Assembly: GCF_014534745.1 (NCBI RefSeq)
Contig: NZ_JACVVP010000008.1
Span: 1 to 64,000, forward strand
Origin: Flammeovirga sp. EKP202
GTDB lineage: Bacteria; Bacteroidota; Bacteroidia; Cytophagales; Flammeovirgaceae
Direction of reading: 5' to 3'
DNA: 64,000 bases
Of this stretch, positions 53,656-62,219 are shown piece by piece. The notes beneath the pieces were generated by a model, which was not told where the DNA came from, searched no databases, and saw nothing but the letters and a program-made list of their open reading frames with translations. The translations under genes and the position numbers were made by a program. Position 1 is the stretch's first letter. Each line of letters starts with the position of its first letter.

Positions 53656-54408
53656 ATGGATCAGCAGTTATTAGAAGTCATTGGGTGGGGTTGGATTAAT
53701 GTAGCATTGATTACATTTTGTATTCTTTTCTTCTTTAAAGTTGTGGCTCCATTTGGAAGGCACACTCGATCTGACTGGGGGTCTGTAATTTCAAACACTT
53801 GGGGATGGTTTTTTATGGAGATCATTTCGCCCATTACGTTGTGGACTGGTTTTATTGCTTCTGGAGGGCTAGAGTCTTCCTGGGTGGCAAAAGTTGGTAT
53901 TACCTTTTGGACTGTACATTACATCAATCGCACTTTTATATTTCCATTTAGAATGTCGAATAAAAAGAAAAAGATGCCATTGGTGATTGTTGGTTCTGCG
54001 ATGTTCTTCAATAGTATCAATGGAACACTCAATGGTTATTTCTTGGGAGGTGGCTGGTTTTATTTTTCGCTTCCACTATTTGTGATCGGAGTAGTACTCT
54101 TTGGAGTAGGAATGTATATCAATATTATGTCTGACAACATTCTTTTGAACTTAAGAAAGCCAGGAGAAACACATTATGTTGTACCCAAAGGTTTTTTATT
54201 CAATCGCTTAAGTTCGCCTAATCTATTTGGGGAAATTGTGGAATGGACTGGCTTCTTTTTGATGGTACCGAGTGTGGCAAGTTTGAGTTTTTTAGTGTGG
54301 ACATTGGCTAATCTGATTCCAAGGGCAAGAGATCATCATGAGTGGTACCTGAAAACGTTTAAAGATTATCCTACACACCGTAAAGTGCTTATTCCAGAGA
54401 TTTGGTAA
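53656..54408 (+). CDS. Steroid 5-alpha-reductase-like membrane enzyme
   Basis: ATG 53656 (MDQQLLEVIGWGWIN) is preferred to an upstream TTG at 53647. About 250 residues, six to seven membrane segments. C-terminal motifs VPKGFLFNRLSSPNLFGEIVEWTGF and HHEWYLKTFKDYPTHRKVLIP match the 3-oxo-5-alpha-steroid 4-dehydrogenase family (NADPH-dependent C=C reduction). In bacteria some members reduce fatty acid-type or polyprenyl substrates; I cannot tell which here. It is 55 bases from the STN protein gene, perhaps part of its operon. Confidence 0.82.
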   Translation: MDQQLLEVIGWGWINVALITFCILFFFKVVAPFGRHTRSDWGSVISNTWGWFFMEIISPITLWTGFIASGGLESSWVAKVGITFWTVHYINRTFIFPFRMSNKKKKMPLVIVGSAMFFNSINGTLNGYFLGGGWFYFSLPLFVIGVVLFGVGMYINIMSDNILLNLRKPGETHYVVPKGFLFNRLSSPNLFGEIVEWTGFFLMVPSVASLSFLVWTLANLIPRARDHHEWYLKTFKDYPTHRKVLIPEIW

Positions 54409-54920
54409 TACAGTCTTTATTTATGTGTAAAAATGAAATTTGATAGTTGCTAAAGACTTTCAACCGATTTTTCTGTAAGTATTTATAGGACCTACTTTCA
54501 AGCTTCCTTCTTCTTCATGAAGTATTAATCATCATCATCTAAAGTGCAGTACTGTAGGGGAATTTTAGTAAAACGTCCACACGAACCCTATTACGTAACT
54601 TGTAACCATCGTATAGCTGATGAATTTATATGTTATATAATATTCAGTAAATCAAGTTTATAGCCTTTGGTTTGTGTATTATGTTTGATTGTGATACAGA
54701 AAATAGAAGAAAAACTATTTAATTTGCAATATACTTTAAACTATTAAGCTTTAATTTCTATTACTTTTCAGAATATTTCAACGTGCTACCTTCGGTAAAT
54801 TATTGTGCTTATATCTCATAAATTCTTCCTTGAGAAGGAGAATAAGCAGTATTTTTTTATAATGATTTGTGTGAAAAGTATACCCTTTTTTAAACTATTT
54901 AGATATTACTTTTAAAATTA
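54409..54920. other. 512-base gap containing repeat copy C
   Basis: Copy C of the dispersed repeat occupies 54472-54594. The rest is AT-rich with no open frame of note; the promoter of the first phosphatase gene should lie in the last 100 bases. Confidence 0.55.
54472..54594 (+). repeat. Dispersed TIR element, internally deleted copy C (about 123 bases)
   Basis: Two blocks of copy A are joined: the CTACTTTCAAGCTTCCTTCTT stretch (copy A 35538-35558) and the region CAGTACTGTAGGGG...AAAACGTCCACACG (copy A 35797-35836). About 240 bases of the copy A middle are missing, and the terminal repeats are not recognisable. Confidence 0.65.
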
Positions 54921-56327
54921 ATGGAGAATAAGAATAACTTTTTGACCTCAAAGTTAAATCTCATTATGTTCTTACTTGTAGGTTTTATACCTATAGATAT
55001 TCCTTTAGGACTTTATAATGAAGCTAAGTTACTTGCCATTCATTCTGTTGTTTACGGTTTGTTGCTTTATATTCCTTATAATAAAGGGGTGAAAAACTAT
55101 GTTTTGCATGTTTACTCTTTGTTTATGGTTTTCTCTCTTTGCTTTGTCCAAGGAGGGGTTTCATCTCCAATTATTTACTTTTTCCTTTCCCCTATTATGT
55201 CTTCTTACCTCTCTTTTGGAGGTAGAGTCGGGAAGCGTTTTGCTTATGCCGTTTTGGGGTGTATAACATTACTTTTTGTATTAGGACTTTTTGATTTAAT
55301 TCCGTTCTCTAATTTGGATGATGCGTCTTCGAATATTCAAATTTTCACTTATGCCATTATTGTTGGTGTTGGAATCGATGTAATTATTACAATCATCAAT
55401 TACGATTCACTTCGTAATGAATCTGAAGCTATTGTTAGAGAAAAGCAAAATGAAATATTACAGCAGGAGGAGGAGTTAAAACAACAGCAGGAAGAGATCA
55501 TTGCTACACAAGAACAGATGATCATTGATGAAAAAAGGGAGAAAGAGCAGTATGAGTCCGATAAAATCAAAGCAGAGAATAGTTTAGAGGCTATTAAAAG
55601 TAGTATTGAGTATGCTTCTAAGATTCAACTTAATACTTTGCCAAGTGATAAAATTTTGAAGGATTACTTCGCCGAGTATTACATCTATTACCAGCCCAAA
55701 GATACAGTAGGAGGAGATTATTACTACGTGAATAGCTTTAGAGGTACAACAGTAGTGGTATTGATTGATTGTTATAATCAAGGTATGACTGGTATGCTAT
55801 TAGGGTCAGTGATTACTTCTTATTTAGATACGCTGCAAGCGCTGCCAGAGCGACCTTCCGAATTGATTTATGAATTGCATCAATACATCAGAGATAATTT
55901 TAACTACTATAGTAGTATCAATGATAAAGGTTGTAATCTTTCGATTGTATACATAGAAGATCGACATGTTGTCTATTCAGGAGCCAATGGTATTGGTTAT
56001 ATTATTCGAAAGGATGAAGTGACAGCTTTTAAGAGTTCTGATAGATCAGTTGGGGTAACAAATAATGCTCCTTCTTCAATCCCTTATATGGATAAGGAAT
56101 ATGAAATTGATTCTGATGATGTAATCGTGTTGTCAACAGACGGTTTTATTAATCATAAAACTAAAGAAGGAAAAATGATAGGACGTAAAGTGCTGGAAGA
56201 GATTATCAAAGATTTCTATCAAGGTTATAAGCATACTTGGAAAGAAAGTTTTGATGATTACATTTCTGAGCATTTTGAGAAAGAGCAAGAAGATGATATT
56301 ACGGTGATGTGTTTTAACCTAACGTAA
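54921..56327 (+). CDS. Membrane PP2C phosphatase, tandem copy 1
   Basis: A 468-residue protein: about five to six membrane segments (14-155), a Gln/Glu-rich coiled coil (165-228, QQEEELKQQQ), then a SpoIIE-type PP2C domain. Metal ligands are kept: Asp266 in TVGGDYYY, Asp283 in LIDCYNQG, STDGF near 409 and EDDITVMCF at the end. The usual D-C-T-G-H-G segment is D-C-Y-N-Q-G here. A near-identical tandem copy follows at 56647-58053. Lacking a periplasmic sensor, the membrane domain may be the sensor itself. No other partner gene is adjacent. Confidence 0.85.
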   Translation: MENKNNFLTSKLNLIMFLLVGFIPIDIPLGLYNEAKLLAIHSVVYGLLLYIPYNKGVKNYVLHVYSLFMVFSLCFVQGGVSSPIIYFFLSPIMSSYLSFGGRVGKRFAYAVLGCITLLFVLGLFDLIPFSNLDDASSNIQIFTYAIIVGVGIDVIITIINYDSLRNESEAIVREKQNEILQQEEELKQQQEEIIATQEQMIIDEKREKEQYESDKIKAENSLEAIKSSIEYASKIQLNTLPSDKILKDYFAEYYIYYQPKDTVGGDYYYVNSFRGTTVVVLIDCYNQGMTGMLLGSVITSYLDTLQALPERPSELIYELHQYIRDNFNYYSSINDKGCNLSIVYIEDRHVVYSGANGIGYIIRKDEVTAFKSSDRSVGVTNNAPSSIPYMDKEYEIDSDDVIVLSTDGFINHKTKEGKMIGRKVLEEIIKDFYQGYKHTWKESFDDYISEHFEKEQEDDITVMCFNLT

Positions 56328-56646
56328 TAGACACTCTTCACTCTTATACACTTTGTTAAGAAACATTAGCGCTCTAAAGTATTGTGAGTCAATGAAAATA
56401 TATTCCTTTGCAGCGGAATCAAGCTTTCAGGAATTATATCATATTTCATCGACTTCACATATTGTAGTTTTATATACTACAAAATCAAACTTATTCACTA
56501 ACGAACTTATTATTGCGGACTTCTTTTCAAGACAAATTATCATTCAAAAAGATTGATGTGTGGTAGTCAGAAGTATTGTATAATGTGCTTAAAAGGTTGA
56601 ACTCTTTATTAATCAGGCTACATTAAACACTACGTTTTTTAATTAA
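56328..56646. other. 319-base gap between the tandem phosphatase genes
   Basis: A 54-codon plus-strand frame (56392-56556) is open, but it has no recognisable feature and ordinary AT-rich composition. No terminator is evident, so the two phosphatases may be co-transcribed. Confidence 0.5.
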
Positions 56647-58053
56647 ATGAATAATCAGAATAACTTTTTGACTACGAAGTTAAAACTCATCTTATACATG
56701 CTGATCGGTTTTATCGTTGTAGATATTCCATTAGGACTACATAGGGAAGCTATAATGCTTGGAGTTCATACGTTGATTTACGCTCCATTGCTTTTTATTT
56801 CTTACAATAAAAAACTGAAAAACTATATACTGCATGTGTATATCACCATTATTGTACTTTCTTTCTGTATAGTACAGGGAGGTGTTTTTTCACCTGTCAT
56901 TTACTTTTTCTTGTCACCGATTATGTCGGCTTATCTTTCCTTTGGAGCCAAAGTTGGGAGGTATTTTGCTGCTGCGGCATTTGTATGTATTGTTACACTT
57001 TTTGTGATTGGAATTTTAGGCTTAAATCCATTTCCTCCATTAGACGTGAGTAGTATCAATATTCATATCTTCACCTTCGCCATTATTATTGGTGTAGGAA
57101 TGGATGTCCTCATCACAATTACGAATTACAATAAGTTGCGTGATGAAGCAGAAAATATTTTAAGAGATCATCAAAATGAAATCTTACAACAAGAAGAAGA
57201 ACTGAAGCAACAGCAGGAAGAAATTATTGCGATTCAGGAGCAGGAAATCAAAAATGAAAAACGTGAGAAACAACAACACGAATCGGACAAGATAAAAGCA
57301 GAAAATAGTTTGGAAGCCATCAAGACAAGTATTGAATATGCTTCTAAAATACAGTTAAATACCCTTCCTTCAGATAAAATTTTAAAAGATTATTTTGCTG
57401 AATATTATATTTATTATCAACCTAAAGATACTGTTGGTGGAGATTATTATTATGTAAATAACTTTATGGGAACAACGATCGTCGCAATGATAGATTGTTA
57501 TAACCAAGGGTTGACAGGTATGCTATTGGGAACGGTGATTACTTCTTATCTTGACACACTTCAAAGGCTCCCATCTAGCCCTACAGAGTTGATTTATGAA
57601 CTGCATCAATACATAAGAGATAACTTTAATTATTACAGTAACCTCAATGAAAGAGGCTGTAATATGTCAATTGTGTACATTGAAGACCATCATATTATTT
57701 ACTCCGGTGCCAGTGGAATTGGTTACATCGTCAATGAAAATGGTACCCTACCTCTGAAAAGTTCTGATAGGTCGATTGGTAAAACAGTCAATACTAAAGC
57801 ATCGATCCCTTATAAAGATTATGAATACGATATTTCTTCTGATGATGTGATTATTTTATCTACGGATGGCTTTGTAAATCATAAAACCAAAAAAGGGAAA
57901 GTTGTAGGCCATGATACGCTGGAAGGGTTAATCAAAGGTTTTTATAATGGATATCATGAGTCTTGGAAAGAAAGTTTTGATAAATACATTACAGAAAATT
58001 TTGCCAAAGAGCAAGAGGATGACATTACCGTTCTTTGCTTTAACCTGACTTAA
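56647..58053 (+). CDS. Membrane PP2C phosphatase, tandem copy 2
   Basis: Same length (468) and layout as the upstream gene: membrane region, coiled coil (QQEEELKQQQEEI), PP2C domain with TVGGDYYY, MIDCYNQGLTGM, STDGF and EDDITVLCF. The catalytic half is much more alike than the membrane half, which is the pattern of a duplication followed by sensor divergence. The same D-C-Y-N-Q-G replacement of D-C-T-G-H-G is present. A strong terminator follows. Targets unknown; the SiaC-like protein of this window is one candidate by family but not by position. Confidence 0.85.
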   Translation: MNNQNNFLTTKLKLILYMLIGFIVVDIPLGLHREAIMLGVHTLIYAPLLFISYNKKLKNYILHVYITIIVLSFCIVQGGVFSPVIYFFLSPIMSAYLSFGAKVGRYFAAAAFVCIVTLFVIGILGLNPFPPLDVSSINIHIFTFAIIIGVGMDVLITITNYNKLRDEAENILRDHQNEILQQEEELKQQQEEIIAIQEQEIKNEKREKQQHESDKIKAENSLEAIKTSIEYASKIQLNTLPSDKILKDYFAEYYIYYQPKDTVGGDYYYVNNFMGTTIVAMIDCYNQGLTGMLLGTVITSYLDTLQRLPSSPTELIYELHQYIRDNFNYYSNLNERGCNMSIVYIEDHHIIYSGASGIGYIVNENGTLPLKSSDRSIGKTVNTKASIPYKDYEYDISSDDVIILSTDGFVNHKTKKGKVVGHDTLEGLIKGFYNGYHESWKESFDKYITENFAKEQEDDITVLCFNLT

Positions 58054-58104
58054 GTAAGTTGTAGTGGCATTTTAGCTATTTTGGAAAGAATTCCATATAT
58101 TAAG

Positions 58105-58147
58105 AAACACCCTTTTACCAATGTGTAAGTAAAAGGGTGTTTTTTTC
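58105..58147 (+). terminator. Terminator after the tandem phosphatase genes
   Basis: A 14-bp stem (58105-58118 with 58129-58142) runs into six T plus more T-rich sequence. It separates convergent genes. Confidence 0.9.
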
Positions 58148-58163
58148 TTTTATAAAAACAGGA

Positions 58164-58799
58164 TTAACGATATGGAGAAGAGTTATTTTCCCAATTTCTC
58201 ATATTGTTCATCTGATCTGATTTTTCGAAAAGTAGATGTACCAATGCATGGATCTTAAAATCAATATTTTCCATATTTCTCTGTATGATCTGCAAAGAGG
58301 CTTCCACGTCATTTGTCTCATCAAATTCTTGTTTGAGTAATTCAATGAGCCCAAGGGAAGTGGTCACTTCACCACGAATATCATGTGATATTAAATCCAA
58401 AGCCTTATTCAGCCTTTGATTGTTATCTTTCATATCTCGGATATACGAGTAAGTTTCTGATTCATCATTATAGATGTTCAGAATAAGATCACTCCCAATT
58501 TTCTTTAACTTATTTGCCCTATAGAGTATTTCTCCGTTAGGCTTTTCATAAGCGTGAAAAGGAATGGTCATTTCTTTGTCACTGTCAAAAACTTCTTCAA
58601 GTTGATCAATGAATCCAAAAGAAACGATTTCAGGGTAAACTTCATGTAGGTATTTACCCAAATGATTTAGATTAAAACGATCCAACAATACACCTACTTT
58701 ATTGATATAGTAGATTTTGTATGTATTGGGCGAAATTCTTTGATAGGCGGCTACACCTAATGTAAAATCATCGTATAGCTTTAGTAGGTCATTTTCCAT
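58164..58799 (-). CDS. PAS - histidine-kinase dimerisation (DHp) protein without catalytic domain
   Basis: A 211-residue protein. Residues 10-110 look like a PAS sensor; a helical link is followed by an H-box, LDLISHDIRGEVTTSLGLIELL, with phospho-acceptor His139. The coding sequence stops about 70 residues later, so no ATP-binding (CA) domain follows, and the stretch downstream is a terminator. It could dimerise with, or be phosphorylated by, another kinase, or be a decayed kinase. It is convergent with the phosphatase genes. Confidence 0.8.
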   Translation of the reverse strand: MENDLLKLYDDFTLGVAAYQRISPNTYKIYYINKVGVLLDRFNLNHLGKYLHEVYPEIVSFGFIDQLEEVFDSDKEMTIPFHAYEKPNGEILYRANKLKKIGSDLILNIYNDESETYSYIRDMKDNNQRLNKALDLISHDIRGEVTTSLGLIELLKQEFDETNDVEASLQIIQRNMENIDFKIHALVHLLFEKSDQMNNMRNWENNSSPYR

Positions 58800-59157
58800 A
58801 GTATAAAGGGTTCGGCTCGTTCAGTTTGTAATTATTTTGTAGACTATTTACTGTATTGTTTTACTTGGTTGGTAAGTCAATGATAAATGAATAGTACTAT
58901 AATTTACAGAAATTATGCAACTAACTACTTGTGATGTAAGTATTTATGTGTTTTTGTAAATAAAACTCAATAAAATTAACATTGTGTACATCTATCTTAC
59001 GTTTTTTGGGTGAATGAAGCTTTATTCTTTACAACTTTTGTCAATATAACTAAACCTAAAACTATACTTAAGAAAAAAGAGAGGGATAGTTTCTTTATAA
59101 GAATATTCTTTTTACCTTTGCAACTCGAAAATTTTTGTACGATAAATCTTATTTACA
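58800..59157. promoter_or_regulatory. 358-base divergent region with a -7 box for rplS
   Basis: TACCTTTG at 59113-59120 matches TAnnTTTG, 37 bases before the rplS ATG. The rest shows no gene; it should also hold the promoter of the PAS-DHp gene. Confidence 0.7.
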
Positions 59158-59511
59158 ATGGATTTAATTAAAAAAGTTGAAAAGGATTTCTCATCTAACA
59201 TGGAGAGACATCCCGCTTTCGGCGCAGGAGATACAATCGAAGTATACGTAAAAATTAAAGAAGGTAACAAGGAGCGTGTTCAGAAGTTCCAAGGTACTGT
59301 AATCCAACGCCGTAATAAAGGTAGTTTGGGAGAAACTTTTACTGTACGTAAAATCTCAAGCGGAATTGGTGTTGAGCGTATCTTCCCATTAAACTCTCCA
59401 TCTATCGATAAAATCGAAGTGTTGAGAAAAGGTAAAGTAAGAAGAGCAAGATTATTCTACTTACGTGGTCGTTATGGTAAGGCTGCTAAAGTTAGAGAAA
59501 AAAGATTCTAA
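59158..59511 (+). CDS. rplS: 50S ribosomal protein L19
   Basis: A 117-residue ribosomal protein. Diagnostic motifs: [42 protein letters not shown] and [16 protein letters not shown]-type tail (here [17 protein letters not shown]). It is not accompanied by rpsP, rimM or trmD, its usual partners in many bacteria. Strong terminator at 59544. Confidence 0.97.
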   Translation: MDLIKKVEKDFSSNMERHPAFGAGDTIEVYVKIKEGNKERVQKFQGTVIQRRNKGSLGETFTVRKISSGIGVERIFPLNSPSIDKIEVLRKGKVRRARLFYLRGRYGKAAKVREKRF

Positions 59512-59543
59512 TCTTTTATCTTGGCTTTTTACCAAAGAAATAC

Positions 59544-59580
59544 AAAGACCGACTTTCTATATCAGGAAGTCGGTTTTTTT
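59544..59580 (+). terminator. Terminator after rplS
   Basis: An 8-bp stem (ACCGACTT at 59548-59555; AAGTCGGT at 59567-59574) extended by A-T pairs, followed by T. Confidence 0.85.
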
Positions 59581-59636
59581 ATTTAGAAAATGATATTTTA
59601 AGGTTTAATCATTCTTCCTACTTCCTCCTTAATTCT

Positions 59637-59644
59637 TAACTTTG
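59637..59644 (+). promoter_or_regulatory. -7 box (TAACTTTG) almost abutting lpxH
   Basis: TAACTTTG ends 4 bases before the lpxH ATG. If used, the transcript would start at or near the ATG and be leaderless. Confidence 0.45.
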
Positions 59645-59648
59645 AAGC

Positions 59649-60392
59649 ATGGGTAAAGTATATTTCGCTTCTGATTTCCATTTGGGAACACCATCATTAG
59701 AAGAAAGTCAAAAAAGAGAAAAAAAGATATGCCGATGGTTAGATATGGCGGCCAAAGATGCTGATCATATCTATTTAATAGGGGATTTATTTGATTTCTG
59801 GTTTGAATACCGATTCGCTATACCTAAGGGTTTTTTAAGATTCCAAGGGAAGCTAGCAGAATTGGTCGACAAAGGGGTCAAGATTTCTATTTTTACAGGT
59901 AATCATGATATGTGGATGTTTGATTACTTTGAGAAAGAGTTTGGAATCAAGATCATCAGAGAGCCTATTGATGTAGAAATCTATGGCAAGAAGTTTCACA
60001 TTGGTCATGGAGATGGATTAGGTCCTGGAGATTACAGTTATAAGTTTTTGAAAAAAGTCTTTGCCAACAAGCTTTGTCAATGGTTGTTCGGATTTTTACA
60101 CCCGACTATTGGAATTGGTATCGCATCAACATGGTCAAGACATAGCAGAGCCTCTGGAGCCAAGAAAGAACATGGCTTTATCAGTAAGGAGAAAGAATTT
60201 ATTTGGGTGTATTGTCAGGAGGAGCAAGCTAAAAAATACAGAGATTATTATATCTTTGGTCATAGACACTTGCCACTTGAGCTGGATTTAGATCAAGGAG
60301 GAAAATATATTAACACAGGTGAATGGCTCTCTTATGATACATATGCAACATTTGATGGAGAAAAAGTGGAACTACTTACTTATAAGGAGTAG
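59649..60392 (+). CDS. lpxH: UDP-2,3-diacylglucosamine hydrolase
   Basis: Cleaves UDP-2,3-diacylglucosamine to lipid X in lipid A synthesis (Mn-dependent metallophosphoesterase). 247 residues. Metal ligands: FASDFHLG (Asp9/His11), GDLFDFW (Asp46), TGNHD (Asn85/His86), HIGHGDG (His120) and FGHRH near the C-terminus. A start at the first ATG (59649) is standard. The next gene overlaps its end. Confidence 0.95.
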   Translation: MGKVYFASDFHLGTPSLEESQKREKKICRWLDMAAKDADHIYLIGDLFDFWFEYRFAIPKGFLRFQGKLAELVDKGVKISIFTGNHDMWMFDYFEKEFGIKIIREPIDVEIYGKKFHIGHGDGLGPGDYSYKFLKKVFANKLCQWLFGFLHPTIGIGIASTWSRHSRASGAKKEHGFISKEKEFIWVYCQEEQAKKYRDYYIFGHRHLPLELDLDQGGKYINTGEWLSYDTYATFDGEKVELLTYKE

Positions 60393-61170
60393 TCTACTGT
60401 TTTTATTATCCTTTACTACAACGCTTACAGAAGCACAGCAATTACTTTATGAGATTGAAGTAGGAGAGGTGGTTTCGGTAGATATTGATCGGAAAGGATA
60501 TATTTATGTTGCAGATGAACAGGGGAACTTGAGTCAGTGGATTGATGGTGAAAAGAAAAGATGGTATTCTCCATCTTCTCCAGCAGCGGTTCAGATTGAT
60601 GCTTGGGCAATGCTCAATACGGTTTTATTCTCTGAGGATTGGCAGGGTATTCGGATTTTGGGGCAACAGCTTACTGAGCAATCTGAATATATTTTTGATC
60701 CAGGTCTTGTAGAGTACGCTTCAGTAGCAACTAATGCAAGTGATGGAGGAATTTGGTTATATGATCAAGGCAGTTTTCGCCTGAAAAAGTATTTTCCTAA
60801 TGTGAAAAATATTTCTATTGATGTGCCTTTAGAGCAACTGATCAATAGTACCTCATGGGAACCGATTTGGATGAGAGAGCATCAAAATAACCTTTATGTT
60901 TTGGATCAATACAGAGGTATTTTCACATTTGACCTTTTAGGGAATATTCTATCAGAACCTTATACGGTCAAAAAAGCAAAAGCCATTGGATTAACCTCAG
61001 ATGAAGTGTATTGGTTAGAAAAAGATGAGTTGCACTTTAAAGCACTTTACAGTTTAGAAACCCGCTACATCAAGCTTCCCTTAAAAAAAGTAGAATTTGC
61101 ATTGTATGACCATGCAACACAGAGAGTATTCTGCTTTAAACAAAAAATGATGTACGCTTATCAATTATAA
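60355..61170 (+). CDS. Secreted hypothetical protein (beta-propeller-like)
   Basis: ATG 60355 overlaps the end of lpxH by 38 bases and gives a signal peptide (LLFLLSFTTTLTEA-QQ). The mature part (245 residues) repeats short strand patterns (DIDRKGYIYVADEQGNLSQW, DGGIWLYDQGSF, NNLYVLDQYRGIFTFDLLG), as in a beta-propeller. No catalytic motif seen. It is co-transcribed with lpxH and the YkgJ gene (2-base gap). Function unknown. Confidence 0.65.
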   Translation: MEKKWNYLLIRSSLLFLLSFTTTLTEAQQLLYEIEVGEVVSVDIDRKGYIYVADEQGNLSQWIDGEKKRWYSPSSPAAVQIDAWAMLNTVLFSEDWQGIRILGQQLTEQSEYIFDPGLVEYASVATNASDGGIWLYDQGSFRLKKYFPNVKNISIDVPLEQLINSTSWEPIWMREHQNNLYVLDQYRGIFTFDLLGNILSEPYTVKKAKAIGLTSDEVYWLEKDELHFKALYSLETRYIKLPLKKVEFALYDHATQRVFCFKQKMMYAYQL

Positions 61171-61172
61171 AA

Positions 61173-61661
61173 ATGGACTTGTATGCAGATTGGCAAAAAA
61201 ATGCCAAATCAAAATATAAAGAAAATCAAACTTTTTTGAAACGCCTTAAAAAGGTCAAGAAAGGAAAACAGATTGATCAAATTGTCAATGATGCAGATGA
61301 AGATGCATTTCAAAAATTTGATTGTTTAACGTGTGCGAATTGCTGTAAGACGATTAGTCCTGTAGTCACTGCTACAGACGTGAAAAGAATAGCAAAACAC
61401 TTCAGAATGAAAGAAACAGAGGTGATTTCTGAGTACATGCGTGTGGATAGTGATGGTGATTATGTGATGAACCAACAACCTTGTCCTTTTCTTGGTGCTG
61501 ATAACTACTGTTCCATTTATGAGGCAAGACCCAAAGCGTGTAGAGATTATCCCTTAACTCAAAATCAAGGTTTCAATCAAAGACCTGCATTGCATGCACG
61601 AAATACCTTAACATGCCCTGTTGTATTTCATGTGGTTAAAGAATTGAAGTCTAAAATTTAG
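61173..61661 (+). CDS. YkgJ family cysteine-cluster protein
   Basis: A 162-residue protein with the UPF0153/YkgJ cysteine pattern: FDCLTCANCCKTISP near 50-62, then QPCPFLGADNYCSIYEARPKACRDYP near 108-133. It probably binds a zinc or Fe-S cluster; no reaction is known. It starts 2 bases after the upstream stop and belongs to the lpxH operon. Confidence 0.88.
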   Translation: MDLYADWQKNAKSKYKENQTFLKRLKKVKKGKQIDQIVNDADEDAFQKFDCLTCANCCKTISPVVTATDVKRIAKHFRMKETEVISEYMRVDSDGDYVMNQQPCPFLGADNYCSIYEARPKACRDYPLTQNQGFNQRPALHARNTLTCPVVFHVVKELKSKI

Positions 61662-61744
61662 AGCTGTATAAAAAAATGTAGAAAGAGATAGGGGTTTCGG
61701 TATTTGTTTTCCCTTTTAAGGTTGAATCAAAACTTTATAATAAG

Positions 61745-62125
61745 ATGAATACAAAATCACTTCTTTCTATTTTTTTAGTGGCAGTTTTAGCTCTTTTCTC
61801 ATGTTCAAATGACAATGAAATAGCACCTGCCCAGCCTCATGCTCAAGTTTACCAAAGAACAAACCTTGATCAGGATTTTAAGAATGAAATCAAGCTTTTT
61901 GCTGATGGAAAGTTTGAATTAAGAAACTCAAGAAATGAGTTTGCTAAAGGAGATTATTCAAAAGCAGCGAAGATTAATCCTGATGATAAGCAAGATTATG
62001 TACTGCATTATAAAATGATCAGGAAGGGTTGTGATAATGATTGGATAGAAGAGGATTTAAATCAATTGATGGAATTTGAATTCTATGATCAAATCAATGA
62101 CTTTACAGTTTTAGAATGTAAATAA
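61745..62125 (+). CDS. Lipoprotein, 126 residues
   Basis: Lipoprotein signal (MNTKSLLSIFLVAVLALFSC, Cys20). The mature part has strand patterns KNEIKLFADGKFELRNSRNEFAKGDYS and one cysteine near its end. No family recognised. It is 83 bases from the YkgJ gene and has its own terminator. Confidence 0.7.
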   Translation: MNTKSLLSIFLVAVLALFSCSNDNEIAPAQPHAQVYQRTNLDQDFKNEIKLFADGKFELRNSRNEFAKGDYSKAAKINPDDKQDYVLHYKMIRKGCDNDWIEEDLNQLMEFEFYDQINDFTVLECK

Positions 62126-62140
62126 ACTTCTCAAAAACGA

Positions 62141-62187
62141 AAAATGGGATAGAATTCATAGCAATGATTTCTATCCCATTTTTATTT
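62141..62187. terminator. Bidirectional terminator between convergent genes
   Basis: A 14-bp stem (62141-62154 with 62169-62182) flanked by A-rich and T-rich stretches, between the lipoprotein gene (+) and the His-rich barrel gene (-). Confidence 0.85.
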
Positions 62188-62219
62188 CTTCTTGATTGAT
62201 AAGATTGTGCTGTATTGGA

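Noticed and set aside
56353-56556. Plus-strand open frame between the two phosphatases
   Set aside because: No ATG at the start (TTG), no homologue or recognisable motif, and random-looking composition. It may be a real small gene, but I cannot support it.
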